Source: an uncultured bacterium (GTDB lineage: Bacteria > Cyanobacteriota > Vampirovibrionia > Gastranaerophilales > Gastranaerophilaceae). From it: DNA of 64,000 nucleotides. Numbering within the stretch: the stretch's first letter is position 1; each line of letters begins with the position of its first letter. The translations under genes and the position numbers were made by a program. The DNA lies in assembly GCA_948684385.1 (NCBI GenBank), contig CAPQCU010000005.1, forward strand, positions 27,105-91,104. The letters run 5' to 3'. Positions 8,022 through 16,493 of this stretch are shown piece after piece. The notes below the pieces were generated by a model. The model ran no database searches. It was given only the letters and a program-made list of their open reading frames with translations, and was not told where the DNA came from.

Positions 8022-9140
8022 ATGACATACACTCCAGAAAAATCAAAACAAATAGCACTGGCACGATTGGACTTAATTCACAAATGGTTTGAGTTCAGAA
8101 AGAAATCAACAAATAAACTCCAAGCCGACTATGATTTTGTAAAATTGCACAACACTTCAAATTCTCATCTGTTTGAGATTTTAGGAAAAATATCTCGCGG
8201 CAGTTTGCATCGTTGGTCTGCAATGCTGAATGGAACAGAAGATTATACAAAACTCTTGCCTCAGTACAAATATTCTAAAATAGACGAATATAGGACAGTT
8301 TTAACTGATGAAGAAATCAAAATATTTATGAGTCTGCTTTTGCACCCTAATCGTATTTCAATAGGTAAGGCAACTGCCCTCACAAAATACAAATTAAAAG
8401 AGCAAGGACAGAGTTTTATTCCGGCAGATATTACATTCCGTCGTTATGCGAAATGGTTTAAGGATAACAATTACGACAAATGGATTTTAGCAAGAGACGG
8501 AGAAAAAGCTCTTTCAGATAAAGTGGAACCGTACATAAAACGTGACGCAAGTTCGCTTGAAGTTGGAGATATACTTGTAGCTGATGGGCATAAATTAGCG
8601 TTCCAAGTGATAAATCCTTTTACTGGTAAACCATGCAGAGCAACACTTGTCGGATTTTTGGATTGGAAATCAACGGCACTTGTTGGTTATGAAATTATGC
8701 TTGAAGAAAATACTCAATGTATAGCATCAGCACTTCGTAACGCAATAATCAATCTTGATATGATACCAAAAGTTGTATATCAAGATAATGGTAGAGCGTT
8801 TAGAGCAAAATATTTTACTGATGATAAAGGTTTTACTGAACTCGGTTTTCAAGGTCTTTATGCAAAGTTAGGAATTGAAACAGTTTTTGCAAGACCTTAC
8901 AATGCGAGAGCAAAAGTAATTGAACGATTTTTCAAAGAATTTCAGGAAGGTTTTGAGAAGTTGCTTCCAAGCTATATTGGAAGCAATATTCAAAATAAAC
9001 CTGTCTATATGATGCGAAATGAAAAACTACATAAGAGTTGGCATAATGAATGTCCAAGTGCAATTGCTTCAGTTAAATATGCATTTAATCCTAAAGATGT
9101 CGCAATAGATCTAGATATTTGTGTAACTTCTAATGTGTGA
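8022..9140 (+). pseudogene. Mu-type DDE transposase, C-terminally truncated
   Basis: The first 343 residues are a phage Mu-like transposase: an N-terminal DNA-binding region (about 1-170) and an RNase H-fold DDE core with D188 (VADGHK), D255 (YQDNGRAF) and E301 (AKVIERFF). The ATG at 8022 has a taagga ribosome binding site; a TTG two codons earlier is less likely. After codon 343 (about 9050) the frame runs antisense through the dGTPase gene fragment, so the last 30 residues are not transposase. Mu-type enzymes usually run to 550-700 residues, so the target-capture C-terminus is lost. Probably inactive remnant DNA. Confidence 0.85.
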
Positions 9141-9391
9141 GATAGTCTATTAGTATAATGATCTCCTTGATTTGTCATATATACCTGAGTCTTTTCCATC
9201 AATCTTTTAAATGCCAAAGAATATATAATTCGATCTTTGTCCCTTTCAAATTCAGTTCTTCTTTGACAAGGTTCATAATTTCCCATATACAGTCTTTGAG
9301 CAGCCTTAGATTTTATGGCATAAGGTGCTAAATTATATTCTTCTTTATCTTCCAAGTCTTGTCTTAAATTATCAAAAATTATATTTTTCAA
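9050..9391 (-). pseudogene. dgt: dGTPase (dGTP triphosphohydrolase), 5' fragment
   Basis: The first 114 codons encode the N-terminal part of a deoxyguanosine triphosphohydrolase, an HD-domain enzyme that cuts dGTP to deoxyguanosine and triphosphate. Visible features are RRTEFERDKDRIIYS and RLSHTLEVTQ, which carries the first metal-binding His (H85). Homology stops at EAIALGH, just where the catalytic GHDLGH motif should continue. From there the frame enters transposase DNA and ends at 9005 after 14 foreign codons. It therefore lacks the HD pair. It begins 26 nt after ietS on the same strand, so it was probably the third gene of that operon. Confidence 0.85.
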
Positions 9392-9417
9392 AATGAACCT
9401 CTCTTTAATTACATTGT

Positions 9418-11637
9418 CTATTCATCAAAATGAATATCTTCCTCAGCGATATTATGTATATCTATTCTTGTTTCTATATCGACTTTATTTACAAACCATT
9501 CATTTAGTAAACAATTACGAATAAAATCATCAATTCTGTTAACACCATTTAATTCTTTTAACGTAACAACAATGCTAAATTTTAACCCTCTTCCATCTTC
9601 TGGATTTAACCTATTTTTTGTTTTTAAGCTTATACCCCACAAACCTTTGGGTGTGTAAGATAATTTGGGCATGTTTCTGGTTTTTAAGACTTCTCTTATA
9701 TGTTTTACATTGTCCCATTTTCTGAAATATTGACGCGCATCCTTTTCTTGGGTAAATACACCTTTTGAATCTTGATAGTTATTATCAATAGACTTAATTT
9801 CCTTATCTTTCAGCCTTCCTATTTTTATATCCAATTCGGTGTTGGTATAATCTACTCCCTGATTTCTTGAGCATTTAGGGAAGTAGCAAAGTGTGGCTTT
9901 TGCAATAAACGGATGTTTATTTTGATGCACTGGGATTGGAAGTTTATAATTGTATGTATCGTATTCTTCCGAAACTCCTGATATGATAAATTGAATCTCA
10001 TCATCTTTTGTATTTACAATATCTTCAATTCTTTGAGGAATAATGCCATGTCCAATTTTAAAAATATCAAATTTTTGTTTTTGCCATGTTGTAGAAGAAT
10101 GTATCAAAAGAGCTTTCGCTTCTTCTCGTGATAGCCCAAGTACAGACATTAAGTAGCACATTTTTCTTGATACCCATGGTGCCGCAAATGATGTTCCTTG
10201 TACCAGTTCAATACCCCTATTTGTACATACTTGGATTTTATTTAAATTATCTCCTCCAAAGTATGCTATGTCAGGTTTTATAAAAAATGACAAGACGGGT
10301 CCTTTTCTAGTATAAGAAACAGGTTCACCTTTTCTTGTAACAGAATTTACTACCAAAGAATTTATTGAATCAGCAGGTGAACCAATTGCTTTGTCTTTTT
10401 CATCATCTTTTTTATTTGTTCCTGCAATAATAAATATAACATCGTTTTCACATTGGATTTTATCAAGAATTGCGGCTTCCGGTGATATAAAATTAGAATT
10501 AACTTCTAATTTAGAACCTAATGACAAATTCCAAACTTTAATATCAGGGTTCATTGCCACAATTTTTTCTATATCTTTAAGGATACTGAATGAACTAAAT
10601 TGACCTCCCGCTGCAACTGTATAGTGTTTGACTTTAAATCGCCCACATCCATCATCTAAGTCAGGATTTAAAGAAGGACCATCTACAATAATAGAACATA
10701 CAGCAGTTCCATGAATATAATCATTCTCATAAATGGGAATATCTTTGGACAATAAATTTGTTGTTTCTACCCACTCAGAAAAATATACATTTTGAGCAAA
10801 AGATGTATCTATTACGCCAATTGTAGGTTCATTGTTTGGAGATGCAATATCTCTTGTTTCGATATTTTTTGCAAACTCAAAATCATTTTTCGTTAATTCT
10901 GATAAATCATGCACAGCCATAGATATTAAGTATGGGGCTTTAGCTTTTAAAAGGCTTAATTCATCAGGATATAAATATATTGTAGTTTCATCAATTATTC
11001 TGTTGTTATCAATTCGAATGCCAAGTTTTTTTAATAAACCTTCGGTGTCAGAAGTCGTTTTAAATATAGTAATTATTGAAGCTTCTTGCAAAACAGTTTC
11101 ATCTTTTAAAATATCAAATTTTTCTACATAATATGCATCTACGATTATTCTTAAAAAATTTGTTTTACAAAGTATAGAATTTTTAAACAATGGTTTATCA
11201 TTAAAACCTTTTGCGGTAATTTCTTTTATTTTATCATACGAAATATGGCCATTAAATTTTTCATTTAGAATGTGTATTGCCTCTTTCAGTTCATTTATTG
11301 ATTGTTCTAATTCTTTTAAAAGAACATAATGTGTGATTATGTGTCTTGGTGATTCACTATTATCGTAACGTGCACCTCTTATACTATTATTACCTGAAGA
11401 TAAAATTCTTTGGATTCGATTACTTTTTGCCGCTATTTTATTGTAATAAACACTGACTAATGCTCCTGGCAAAATCGTATCATTTTGCCAAATTTTGAAT
11501 AATCGTTCTAAATCAGAAAGTAATTCTTCTAATCTATCAGAATTTATTGATTCACCAGATGGCAAATTCGGAGAGCCAAATGCAGAATCATTTTTTCTTT
11601 GTTCAAAAGTTCCTTTTAATTGAAGTGTTGAATTCAT
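9418..11637 (-). CDS. ietS: Subtilisin-like (S8) protease of an IetAS-type anti-phage system
   Basis: 739 residues. An N-terminal region of about 265 residues with helical character precedes an S8 catalytic domain: Asp277 (IGVIDTS), His309 (HGTAVCS), oxyanion Asn408 (IAGTN) and nucleophile Ser483 (GTSFAAP). A C-terminal beta-rich extension (about 540-739) follows. There is no signal peptide, so it acts in the cytoplasm, unlike most subtilases. It starts one base after the stop of the AAA+ ATPase gene. An AAA ATPase next to a large cytoplasmic subtilase is the layout of IetAS, a pair reported as protective against phage. The assignment rests on architecture and gene order, not on a similarity search. 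Confidence 0.82.
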   Translation of the reverse strand: MNSTLQLKGTFEQRKNDSAFGSPNLPSGESINSDRLEELLSDLERLFKIWQNDTILPGALVSVYYNKIAAKSNRIQRILSSGNNSIRGARYDNSESPRHIITHYVLLKELEQSINELKEAIHILNEKFNGHISYDKIKEITAKGFNDKPLFKNSILCKTNFLRIIVDAYYVEKFDILKDETVLQEASIITIFKTTSDTEGLLKKLGIRIDNNRIIDETTIYLYPDELSLLKAKAPYLISMAVHDLSELTKNDFEFAKNIETRDIASPNNEPTIGVIDTSFAQNVYFSEWVETTNLLSKDIPIYENDYIHGTAVCSIIVDGPSLNPDLDDGCGRFKVKHYTVAAGGQFSSFSILKDIEKIVAMNPDIKVWNLSLGSKLEVNSNFISPEAAILDKIQCENDVIFIIAGTNKKDDEKDKAIGSPADSINSLVVNSVTRKGEPVSYTRKGPVLSFFIKPDIAYFGGDNLNKIQVCTNRGIELVQGTSFAAPWVSRKMCYLMSVLGLSREEAKALLIHSSTTWQKQKFDIFKIGHGIIPQRIEDIVNTKDDEIQFIISGVSEEYDTYNYKLPIPVHQNKHPFIAKATLCYFPKCSRNQGVDYTNTELDIKIGRLKDKEIKSIDNNYQDSKGVFTQEKDARQYFRKWDNVKHIREVLKTRNMPKLSYTPKGLWGISLKTKNRLNPEDGRGLKFSIVVTLKELNGVNRIDDFIRNCLLNEWFVNKVDIETRIDIHNIAEEDIHFDE

Positions 11638-11638
11638 A

Positions 11639-12682
11639 CTACTTTATCTCCTTAAGTTTTCTTGATACTTGGCTTTTTGAGACTCCTGTCAATATTTCAA
11701 TTTCTCTCACCGTAAATCCTTTATCTTGAATATTTTTTAAAGAGTCATTATTATTACTCTTATTAAGTGAATTATAAATTCTTTTCAGATAATCATACTC
11801 ATAACCAGGATCACTAAAGGCCAAAGACGTTTTTAAGATATTTTTAAGTTCTCCGGGATATGGTAAACTCTCGGATGAATGAAGTATTTTTCTGAATAAA
11901 GTGATATTCCGTCCTGCAGTCTTAAATTTATTAAGTAGTTTGTTTAAGATTTTTTCTGCAGCCTCTACTAGGTCAGATTTTGTATATTCACTAAAATCAA
12001 CTACTGAGTCAAAACGCCTGATTAGAGCTTTATCAAAAGCTTTATATAAATTAGTAGTCGCGATTACAACAATATTGCTATCAAGTCCGTCGAAACCTTT
12101 TAAAAGAGACGAAGTTGCTCTGCCCATTTCTCGTAAATCATTGGAGTTAATTCTATCAATAGCCAATGCATCGATTTCGTCAAACAAAATTATAATTTTT
12201 TGTGGCTGAGAAATTTTATGCAATTCGTTAAATAATGCGGAAATATTTTTTGATGTCTGTCCTAACTTGCTATCAATAATATTATCAAAATCCACAGCAT
12301 ATAAATCTCTGTCTAATATTCTTGCGATTTGCTTTGCACTCTCCGTTTTACCCGTGCCCGGAGGTCCTTCAAATAAGAATTTATTGACACCGACATTATG
12401 TCCTATGGCATTTATTATGCCAACAATACTATCTTCTATACTGATTGGAAGTGGTAGCGGTTCGTTACCAAGTTCGACCTTTTTCAAGAAGTGACAATCT
12501 TCCTCCTGAAACTGTGGACTAAAACTGTTTGCGTCTGACAGTAAAGAAACTATATATTGAGCTAAGCTATAATCTTTGTCATTATCGAAATCTTTAGCTA
12601 TAGTATATGCCTCTTGCCTAAAAGCTGCCTCATTTTTTTCGGCATGGAATTTTATCAAATTTATAACGTTTTTCTTTTTCAT
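11639..12682 (-). CDS. ietA: AAA+ ATPase of an IetAS-type anti-phage system, with C-terminal HTH
   Basis: 347 residues with a single AAA+ module: Walker A GPPGTGKT (106-113), Walker B ILFDEID (165-171), sensor-1 ATTN (208-211) and arginine residues RRFD at 222-225. The C-terminal 26 residues (about 322-347; VREIEILTGVSKSQVSRKLK) form a clear helix-turn-helix, suggesting DNA binding or autoregulation. It is the first gene of the operon, with a gaggt ribosome binding site 5 nt before the ATG and a near-consensus promoter. It probably senses infection or presents substrates to the protease encoded next; the trigger and substrate are unknown. Confidence 0.85.
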   Translation of the reverse strand: MKKKNVINLIKFHAEKNEAAFRQEAYTIAKDFDNDKDYSLAQYIVSLLSDANSFSPQFQEEDCHFLKKVELGNEPLPLPISIEDSIVGIINAIGHNVGVNKFLFEGPPGTGKTESAKQIARILDRDLYAVDFDNIIDSKLGQTSKNISALFNELHKISQPQKIIILFDEIDALAIDRINSNDLREMGRATSSLLKGFDGLDSNIVVIATTNLYKAFDKALIRRFDSVVDFSEYTKSDLVEAAEKILNKLLNKFKTAGRNITLFRKILHSSESLPYPGELKNILKTSLAFSDPGYEYDYLKRIYNSLNKSNNNDSLKNIQDKGFTVREIEILTGVSKSQVSRKLKEIK

Positions 12683-12698
12683 AATTTACCTCAATTGT

Positions 12699-12742
12699 AT
12701 AATACAACAACTGGGACAAATTGTCAATAGTTGGGACAAATT
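12699..12742 (-). promoter_or_regulatory. ietA promoter with tandem operator-like repeats
   Basis: On the minus strand TTGACA (12727-12722), a 17-nt spacer and TATTAT (12704-12699) form a near-consensus sigma-70 promoter. A 12-base repeat, aatttgtccca plus one variable base, occurs twice 20 nt apart: at 12742-12731 just upstream of the -35 box and at 12722-12711 inside the spacer. This placement is typical of a repressor site. The regulator could be the HTH of IetA itself or the XRE protein encoded upstream. Confidence 0.75.
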
Positions 12743-12938
12743 TTATTAAATCATCATTCTTGTAATATAGTAAAAACAAAATCTGTTTATACTTTCTTTT
12801 TTGAAAACCTTAAAGACAGTAAGTATATATAAAATATAATAATCTCCATCTCATAGTTAATTTTATCTTGTACTGTGTGTTAAATTACATTTTTATTCTA
12901 AAATTTTGTCATAATATGATTATATAAAAACTTTTGCA
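12743..12938. other. AT-rich gap between the XRE gene and the ietA promoter
   Basis: About 200 bases without an open frame of interest. It is extremely AT-rich (for example tatataaaatataata near 12827). No stable GC stem, RNA gene or terminator was found. Confidence 0.4.
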
Positions 12939-13175
12939 CTATAGCTCAATTTTATTAACATTTATTAAATCATGAGGGAGCATTTTTAATGCGTGAGCGA
13001 TTTTTTCTAAAGAATCGGCTCGAGGTGAACATTTTCCGCGCTCTATTACTCCTATTGCATTCGTGCTTAAACAGGAAAGTTCTGCAAGTGTTTCCTGAGA
13101 TAATCTACGTTTTTGTCTTTCAAATTTTATTTTTAAACCGATTTTTATACTTAAACTATTTTTTTCAGCATTCAT
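12939..13175 (-). CDS. XRE-family HTH transcriptional regulator
   Basis: A 78-residue single-domain Cro/CI-type regulator, taking the ATG at 13175; a TTG at 13217 would add 14 unlikely residues. The five-helix HTH is easily read: LSQETLAELSCLSTNAIGVI followed by ERGKCSPRADSLEKIAHALK. No sensor domain is present. It lies upstream of the ATPase/protease pair on the same strand, separated by about 250 bases, and is a reasonable candidate repressor for the tandem repeats in the ietA promoter. That link is inferred from position only. Confidence 0.85.
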   Translation of the reverse strand: MNAEKNSLSIKIGLKIKFERQKRRLSQETLAELSCLSTNAIGVIERGKCSPRADSLEKIAHALKMLPHDLINVNKIEL

Positions 13176-13256
13176 AATAATCGTTATTTTAACCTGCGTG
13201 CACAATATATTCAACAAAAGAAATTGCGTTTTTCTTCAATCTTTTGGGGAAAAAAT

Positions 13257-14156
13257 TCAGTCATTTAAATATTGAAAATTTTGCAATTTACTCAAAAACA
13301 ATTTTGCTGCAGGAGAAAATACTTGATTTTTTTTCCAAACAATATCCAGTCCTGACTCAAGTTTTGGATAAAGCGGGCGAAAACATAATTCGCTTTCTTC
13401 GGATGTATTTGCAAGCTTATCCAGAGTAATTGCATTTCCTATTCCTGCCTTAACCATTATTGCTGCGTTATATACAAGGTTGTAAGTAGCTGTTATATTA
13501 AGTTTGTCAAACTCATCTCCGAACCAGTCTAAAAAACCACTTGCTTTAGAATATTTTGGTGACATCTGGCGTGATACAAGAAGAGGTACATTTATTAAAT
13601 CTTGAAGTGTAATCTTTTCTTTGAGAGCCAGCTGGTTGTCTTTTCGGGTAATTATTCCCCATACATCTTTTTCCGGCAATTCTATGCTGTCATACTTTGA
13701 TAATTCGACAGGTTGAATTAAGACTCCAAAATCTAAAAGTCCTTTATCAAGTTTTTCCATTACGTCTTCTGCGTTTCCGCTGTAAATATGATATTTAATA
13801 CCAGGATATTCTAATTGAAGTTCTTTTATAACTTCTGCAATGTATTTCATAGAGTCGGTTTCTCCTCCTCCAATGTAAATATCACCGCTTATAGTATCTG
13901 ATATTGACTTAAATTCTGCTTCTGTTTTTTCAACCATATCAACGATTTCTTGAGCTCTTTTTCTCAAAATCAAACCTTCAGCAGTCAGAGTAACCTGATG
14001 TTTTCCCCGGATTAAAAGCTTCTGTTTCAGCTCTCGTTCAAGTTCCTGCAGCTGACGTGTTAAAGTGGGCTGTGTCAGATGAAGTGAGTTTGCTGCTTTT
14101 GTTATTGACCCTTCCCTTGCAACTGCGAGAAAGTATTTTAGAACTCTGATTTCCAT
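13257..14156 (-). CDS. LysR-family transcriptional regulator
   Basis: 299 residues, the usual LysR length. The winged HTH occupies residues 1-60 (FLAVAREGSITKAANSLHLTQPTLTRQLQELE), and the periplasmic-binding-protein-like effector domain spans about 90-295. It is divergent from a DUF3737 protein and an alpha/beta hydrolase, the classic arrangement in which a LysR protein controls its neighbour. Its promoter has TATAAT only 6 nt before the ATG and no ribosome binding site, so translation may start on a leaderless mRNA. The inducer is unknown. Confidence 0.95.
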   Translation of the reverse strand: MEIRVLKYFLAVAREGSITKAANSLHLTQPTLTRQLQELERELKQKLLIRGKHQVTLTAEGLILRKRAQEIVDMVEKTEAEFKSISDTISGDIYIGGGETDSMKYIAEVIKELQLEYPGIKYHIYSGNAEDVMEKLDKGLLDFGVLIQPVELSKYDSIELPEKDVWGIITRKDNQLALKEKITLQDLINVPLLVSRQMSPKYSKASGFLDWFGDEFDKLNITATYNLVYNAAIMVKAGIGNAITLDKLANTSEESELCFRPLYPKLESGLDIVWKKNQVFSPAAKLFLSKLQNFQYLND

Positions 14157-14162
14157 AAATTC

Positions 14163-14195
14163 ATTATAAAAGTTTCAATTATGCTCGTCAAGCAT
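14163..14195 (-). promoter_or_regulatory. LysR gene promoter overlapping a T-N11-A palindrome
   Basis: On the minus strand TTGACG (14191-14186), a 17-nt spacer and TATAAT (14168-14163) lie 6 nt from the LysR ATG. The palindrome ATGCT-N5-AGCAT (14181-14195), of the T-N11-A type bound by LysR regulators, covers the -35 box. Autorepression plus control of the divergent DUF3737/hydrolase pair is the obvious model. Confidence 0.75.
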
Positions 14196-14255
14196 TTTAA
14201 GCTATGTAATATAAGTATTTGCTATTTTATAAAGATGGTAAATAATGAATATATT

Positions 14256-15122
14256 ATGAGAAAGAAAACATACATTTTGAACCAGAGTTTTGATGCAGAA
14301 CGTGCTTTGTACAATATTAAAAATTCGGATGTAGTGAATTGCACTTTTAAAGGCGAAGCAGACGGTGAGAGTGTTTTAAAGGAATGCAGAAATGTGAGAG
14401 TTGAAAACTGTTCTTTTTCACTTAGGTATCCTTTATGGCACGCTAAAAAATTTGAACTTGTAAACTCAACGATGGATGATTTAACCCGTGCACCTATCTG
14501 GTATTCATCAGAAGGAGTAATCAAAGATTGTAAGATTGAGGGAGTTAAAACTCTTAGAGAATGTAAAAATATTACAGTTGAAAGTTGTAATATTAATTCA
14601 ATTGAATTTGGGTGGAGATGTCAAGGGGTAAATATTAAAGCTTCCACAATAAATTCAGTTTATTTTTTGTTTGAATCTAAAAATGTTGAGATTGAAAATC
14701 TTGAAATGATTGGAAAATATTCTTTTCAGTATATGAAAAATGTGCATATAAAAAATTCAAAGCTTGATACAAAAGATGCGTTCTGGCACAGTAAAAATAT
14801 TGTTGTAGAAAATTCTGTTGTAAAAGGCGAATATCTTGGTTGGTTTAGTGAAAATTTGACCCTTGTGAATTGTAAAATAATCGGAACCCAGCCGCTTTGT
14901 TATTGCAAAAATTTAAAGCTGATTGATTGCGAAATGATTGATACTGATTTGGCTTTTGAATACTCGGATGTTGAAGCTTCGGTTAAAGGTCATATAGTTT
15001 CTGTTAAGAACCCTAAGTCCGGAGTTGTAGAAGCGGATTCTGTCGGGGAAATTATTGCAGAAGATGCAATTATGAAATGTAGCGGAGAAGTTAGGTTACG
15101 CGAAAATAGGCTTAGTGCATAG
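14256..15122 (+). CDS. DUF3737 family protein (pectate-lyase-like beta-helix repeats)
   Basis: 288 residues from the ATG at 14256; ATGs at 14181 and 14235 would add residues not typical of the family. The sequence is a run of 20-25-residue repeats of the kind CKNVRVENCSF, CKNITVESCNI and SKNIVVENSVV, which fold as a right-handed parallel beta-helix. The family is widespread in gut bacteria and often regulated by LysR proteins, but it has no proven activity. It overlaps the next gene region closely and is probably co-transcribed with the hydrolase. Localisation looks cytoplasmic because no signal peptide is seen. Confidence 0.85.
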   Translation: MRKKTYILNQSFDAERALYNIKNSDVVNCTFKGEADGESVLKECRNVRVENCSFSLRYPLWHAKKFELVNSTMDDLTRAPIWYSSEGVIKDCKIEGVKTLRECKNITVESCNINSIEFGWRCQGVNIKASTINSVYFLFESKNVEIENLEMIGKYSFQYMKNVHIKNSKLDTKDAFWHSKNIVVENSVVKGEYLGWFSENLTLVNCKIIGTQPLCYCKNLKLIDCEMIDTDLAFEYSDVEASVKGHIVSVKNPKSGVVEADSVGEIIAEDAIMKCSGEVRLRENRLSA

Positions 15123-15129
15123 GAGAAAA

Positions 15130-16008
15130 ATGGATATTTTGAAAGTAAAAACACCAAGAGGCTTGGAGCTTGCAGGTGCTATATTTGGAGATAAAACAGC
15201 TGATACTGTTCTAATAATGGTAACAGGAATTTGCTCTAATGTTTTTCAAAATGAACTTTTGTACAAAACAGGACAATTATTGAGTGAAAATGGTGTAACG
15301 GTAATTGTTGCGCATCCGCACGATGCTTTTTCCTGCTTTGCTTATACAGATTTTTCGATTGGAAAGCAAAGGCACTCCGGCGTGTTTAAAGACGAGTTTG
15401 AAATGGTTTATGAGGATGTTGAAACTTATGTTAAATACGCAAAAGAAGAGCTTGGTTTTAAAAATGTAATACTTGCTGGGCATTCTTTAGGCTCAAATAA
15501 AATTATTAACTATCTTGGAAATACTCCTGATAGTTATGTTGATTATTTTATTATTTCATCACCTGTTGATATTATGCACTGGTGGACTGTTATGCCTGAT
15601 ATAGACAAATGCTTTACTCTTGCAAAAAAATGGGTTGAACAAGGTAGAGGTGATGAAATTCTGCCATTTTTGTTTGGCGGGTTCTCTCCTATGACTGCAA
15701 ACACTGTTCTCAGGTTTTATAATGCCGATAATCTTAAGAACTGCCCTGTTTTAAGTAAAGAAGGCGAGACAAGTTCTTTGTATAATATTAAGCCAAACGG
15801 TTCATTTATCATCGGCTCTAAAGATTCTGTGACCGGCGAAAGTCCGAAGAGTTTTATGGAAACATTAAATTCCTGGACAAGAGATCCTGTACATAATCAG
15901 GTTATTGAAATTGAAGGTGCGTCGCATATTTTCTACGGAAAACACGATGTTTATGCGCAGACTGTTTTAGATTGTATAAATGAGCATTTTAAAAAACTTT
16001 TAGTTTAA
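15130..16008 (+). CDS. Alpha/beta hydrolase (serine esterase-like)
   Basis: 292 residues from the ATG at 15130, which has the ribosome binding site taggag right after the previous stop; an upstream ATG at 15115 overlaps the previous gene. The nucleophile elbow is GHSLG with Ser119, and a late His in GASHIFYG probably completes the triad. The HPHDAF loop near residue 62 resembles the oxyanion region. Substrate is unknown; the context (LysR, DUF3737) suggests a small inducible unit acting on an exogenous compound. No signal peptide. Confidence 0.85.
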   Translation: MDILKVKTPRGLELAGAIFGDKTADTVLIMVTGICSNVFQNELLYKTGQLLSENGVTVIVAHPHDAFSCFAYTDFSIGKQRHSGVFKDEFEMVYEDVETYVKYAKEELGFKNVILAGHSLGSNKIINYLGNTPDSYVDYFIISSPVDIMHWWTVMPDIDKCFTLAKKWVEQGRGDEILPFLFGGFSPMTANTVLRFYNADNLKNCPVLSKEGETSSLYNIKPNGSFIIGSKDSVTGESPKSFMETLNSWTRDPVHNQVIEIEGASHIFYGKHDVYAQTVLDCINEHFKKLLV

Positions 16009-16085
16009 TCGTTCTATTTCTCCTAAAAATCGCTAAAGTTGCAATTTTTTCATTTATGTTTTATGCTGGAGATGGAGCAAATATT

Positions 16086-16493
16086 ATGAAAACATTTGAT
16101 TGGCACGATAGTTATGATGTAAAAGTTGAGAGGTTTAACGATCAGCATAAACATTTATTTGATATAGTTAAAGATCTTTATGTTGCAATGGAAGACAAGG
16201 AAGATCGTCTTGCGCTTGCACATATTATTAACAATCTTGTTAAATATTCAAAAGAACATTTCTCAGAAGAAGAAATCTGCCTATTGAATAACGGATATCC
16301 TGCTTATGAAAAGCACAGAAAGCAGCATAAACTTTTTCTTAATAAGATAGAGCAGTTTGCAGCTGATTACAATTCCGGTAAATATTTGCTGCATATTGAT
16401 ATTCTTTTGTTCTTAAAGAATTGGGTTTTGCAGCATATTCTTATTGCAGATAAAGAATATGGTGACTATTTAAATTCCAAAGGTATTTATTAA
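16086..16493 (+). CDS. Bacteriohemerythrin
   Basis: A 135-residue four-helix-bundle O2-binding protein from the ATG at 16086, which has a ggag ribosome binding site. Di-iron ligands are in place: H21 (DQHKHLF), H58 and E62 (HFSEEE), H77 and H81 (HRKQH), H117 and D122 (LQHILIAD). Such stand-alone hemerythrins store or sense oxygen or protect iron-sulphur enzymes in microaerobic or anaerobic bacteria. The gene ends overlapping the stop of the convergent channel gene by 4 bases. Confidence 0.93.
   Translation: MKTFDWHDSYDVKVERFNDQHKHLFDIVKDLYVAMEDKEDRLALAHIINNLVKYSKEHFSEEEICLLNNGYPAYEKHRKQHKLFLNKIEQFAADYNSGKYLLHIDILLFLKNWVLQHILIADKEYGDYLNSKGIY

Noticed and set aside
7850..8032. 60-codon minus-strand frame next to the transposase
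   Set aside because: No ribosome binding site; it overlaps repeat motifs and the transposase start and has no family resemblance.
9005..9049. Functional short dGTPase-like protein ending at 9005
   Set aside because: The last 14 codons are transposase DNA read backwards, and the catalytic HD motif is missing.
12711..12742. Right end of a Mu/Tn7-like element
   Set aside because: The repeats fit the ietA promoter better; no terminal TGT/ACA or target duplication was found. Kept only as an alternative.
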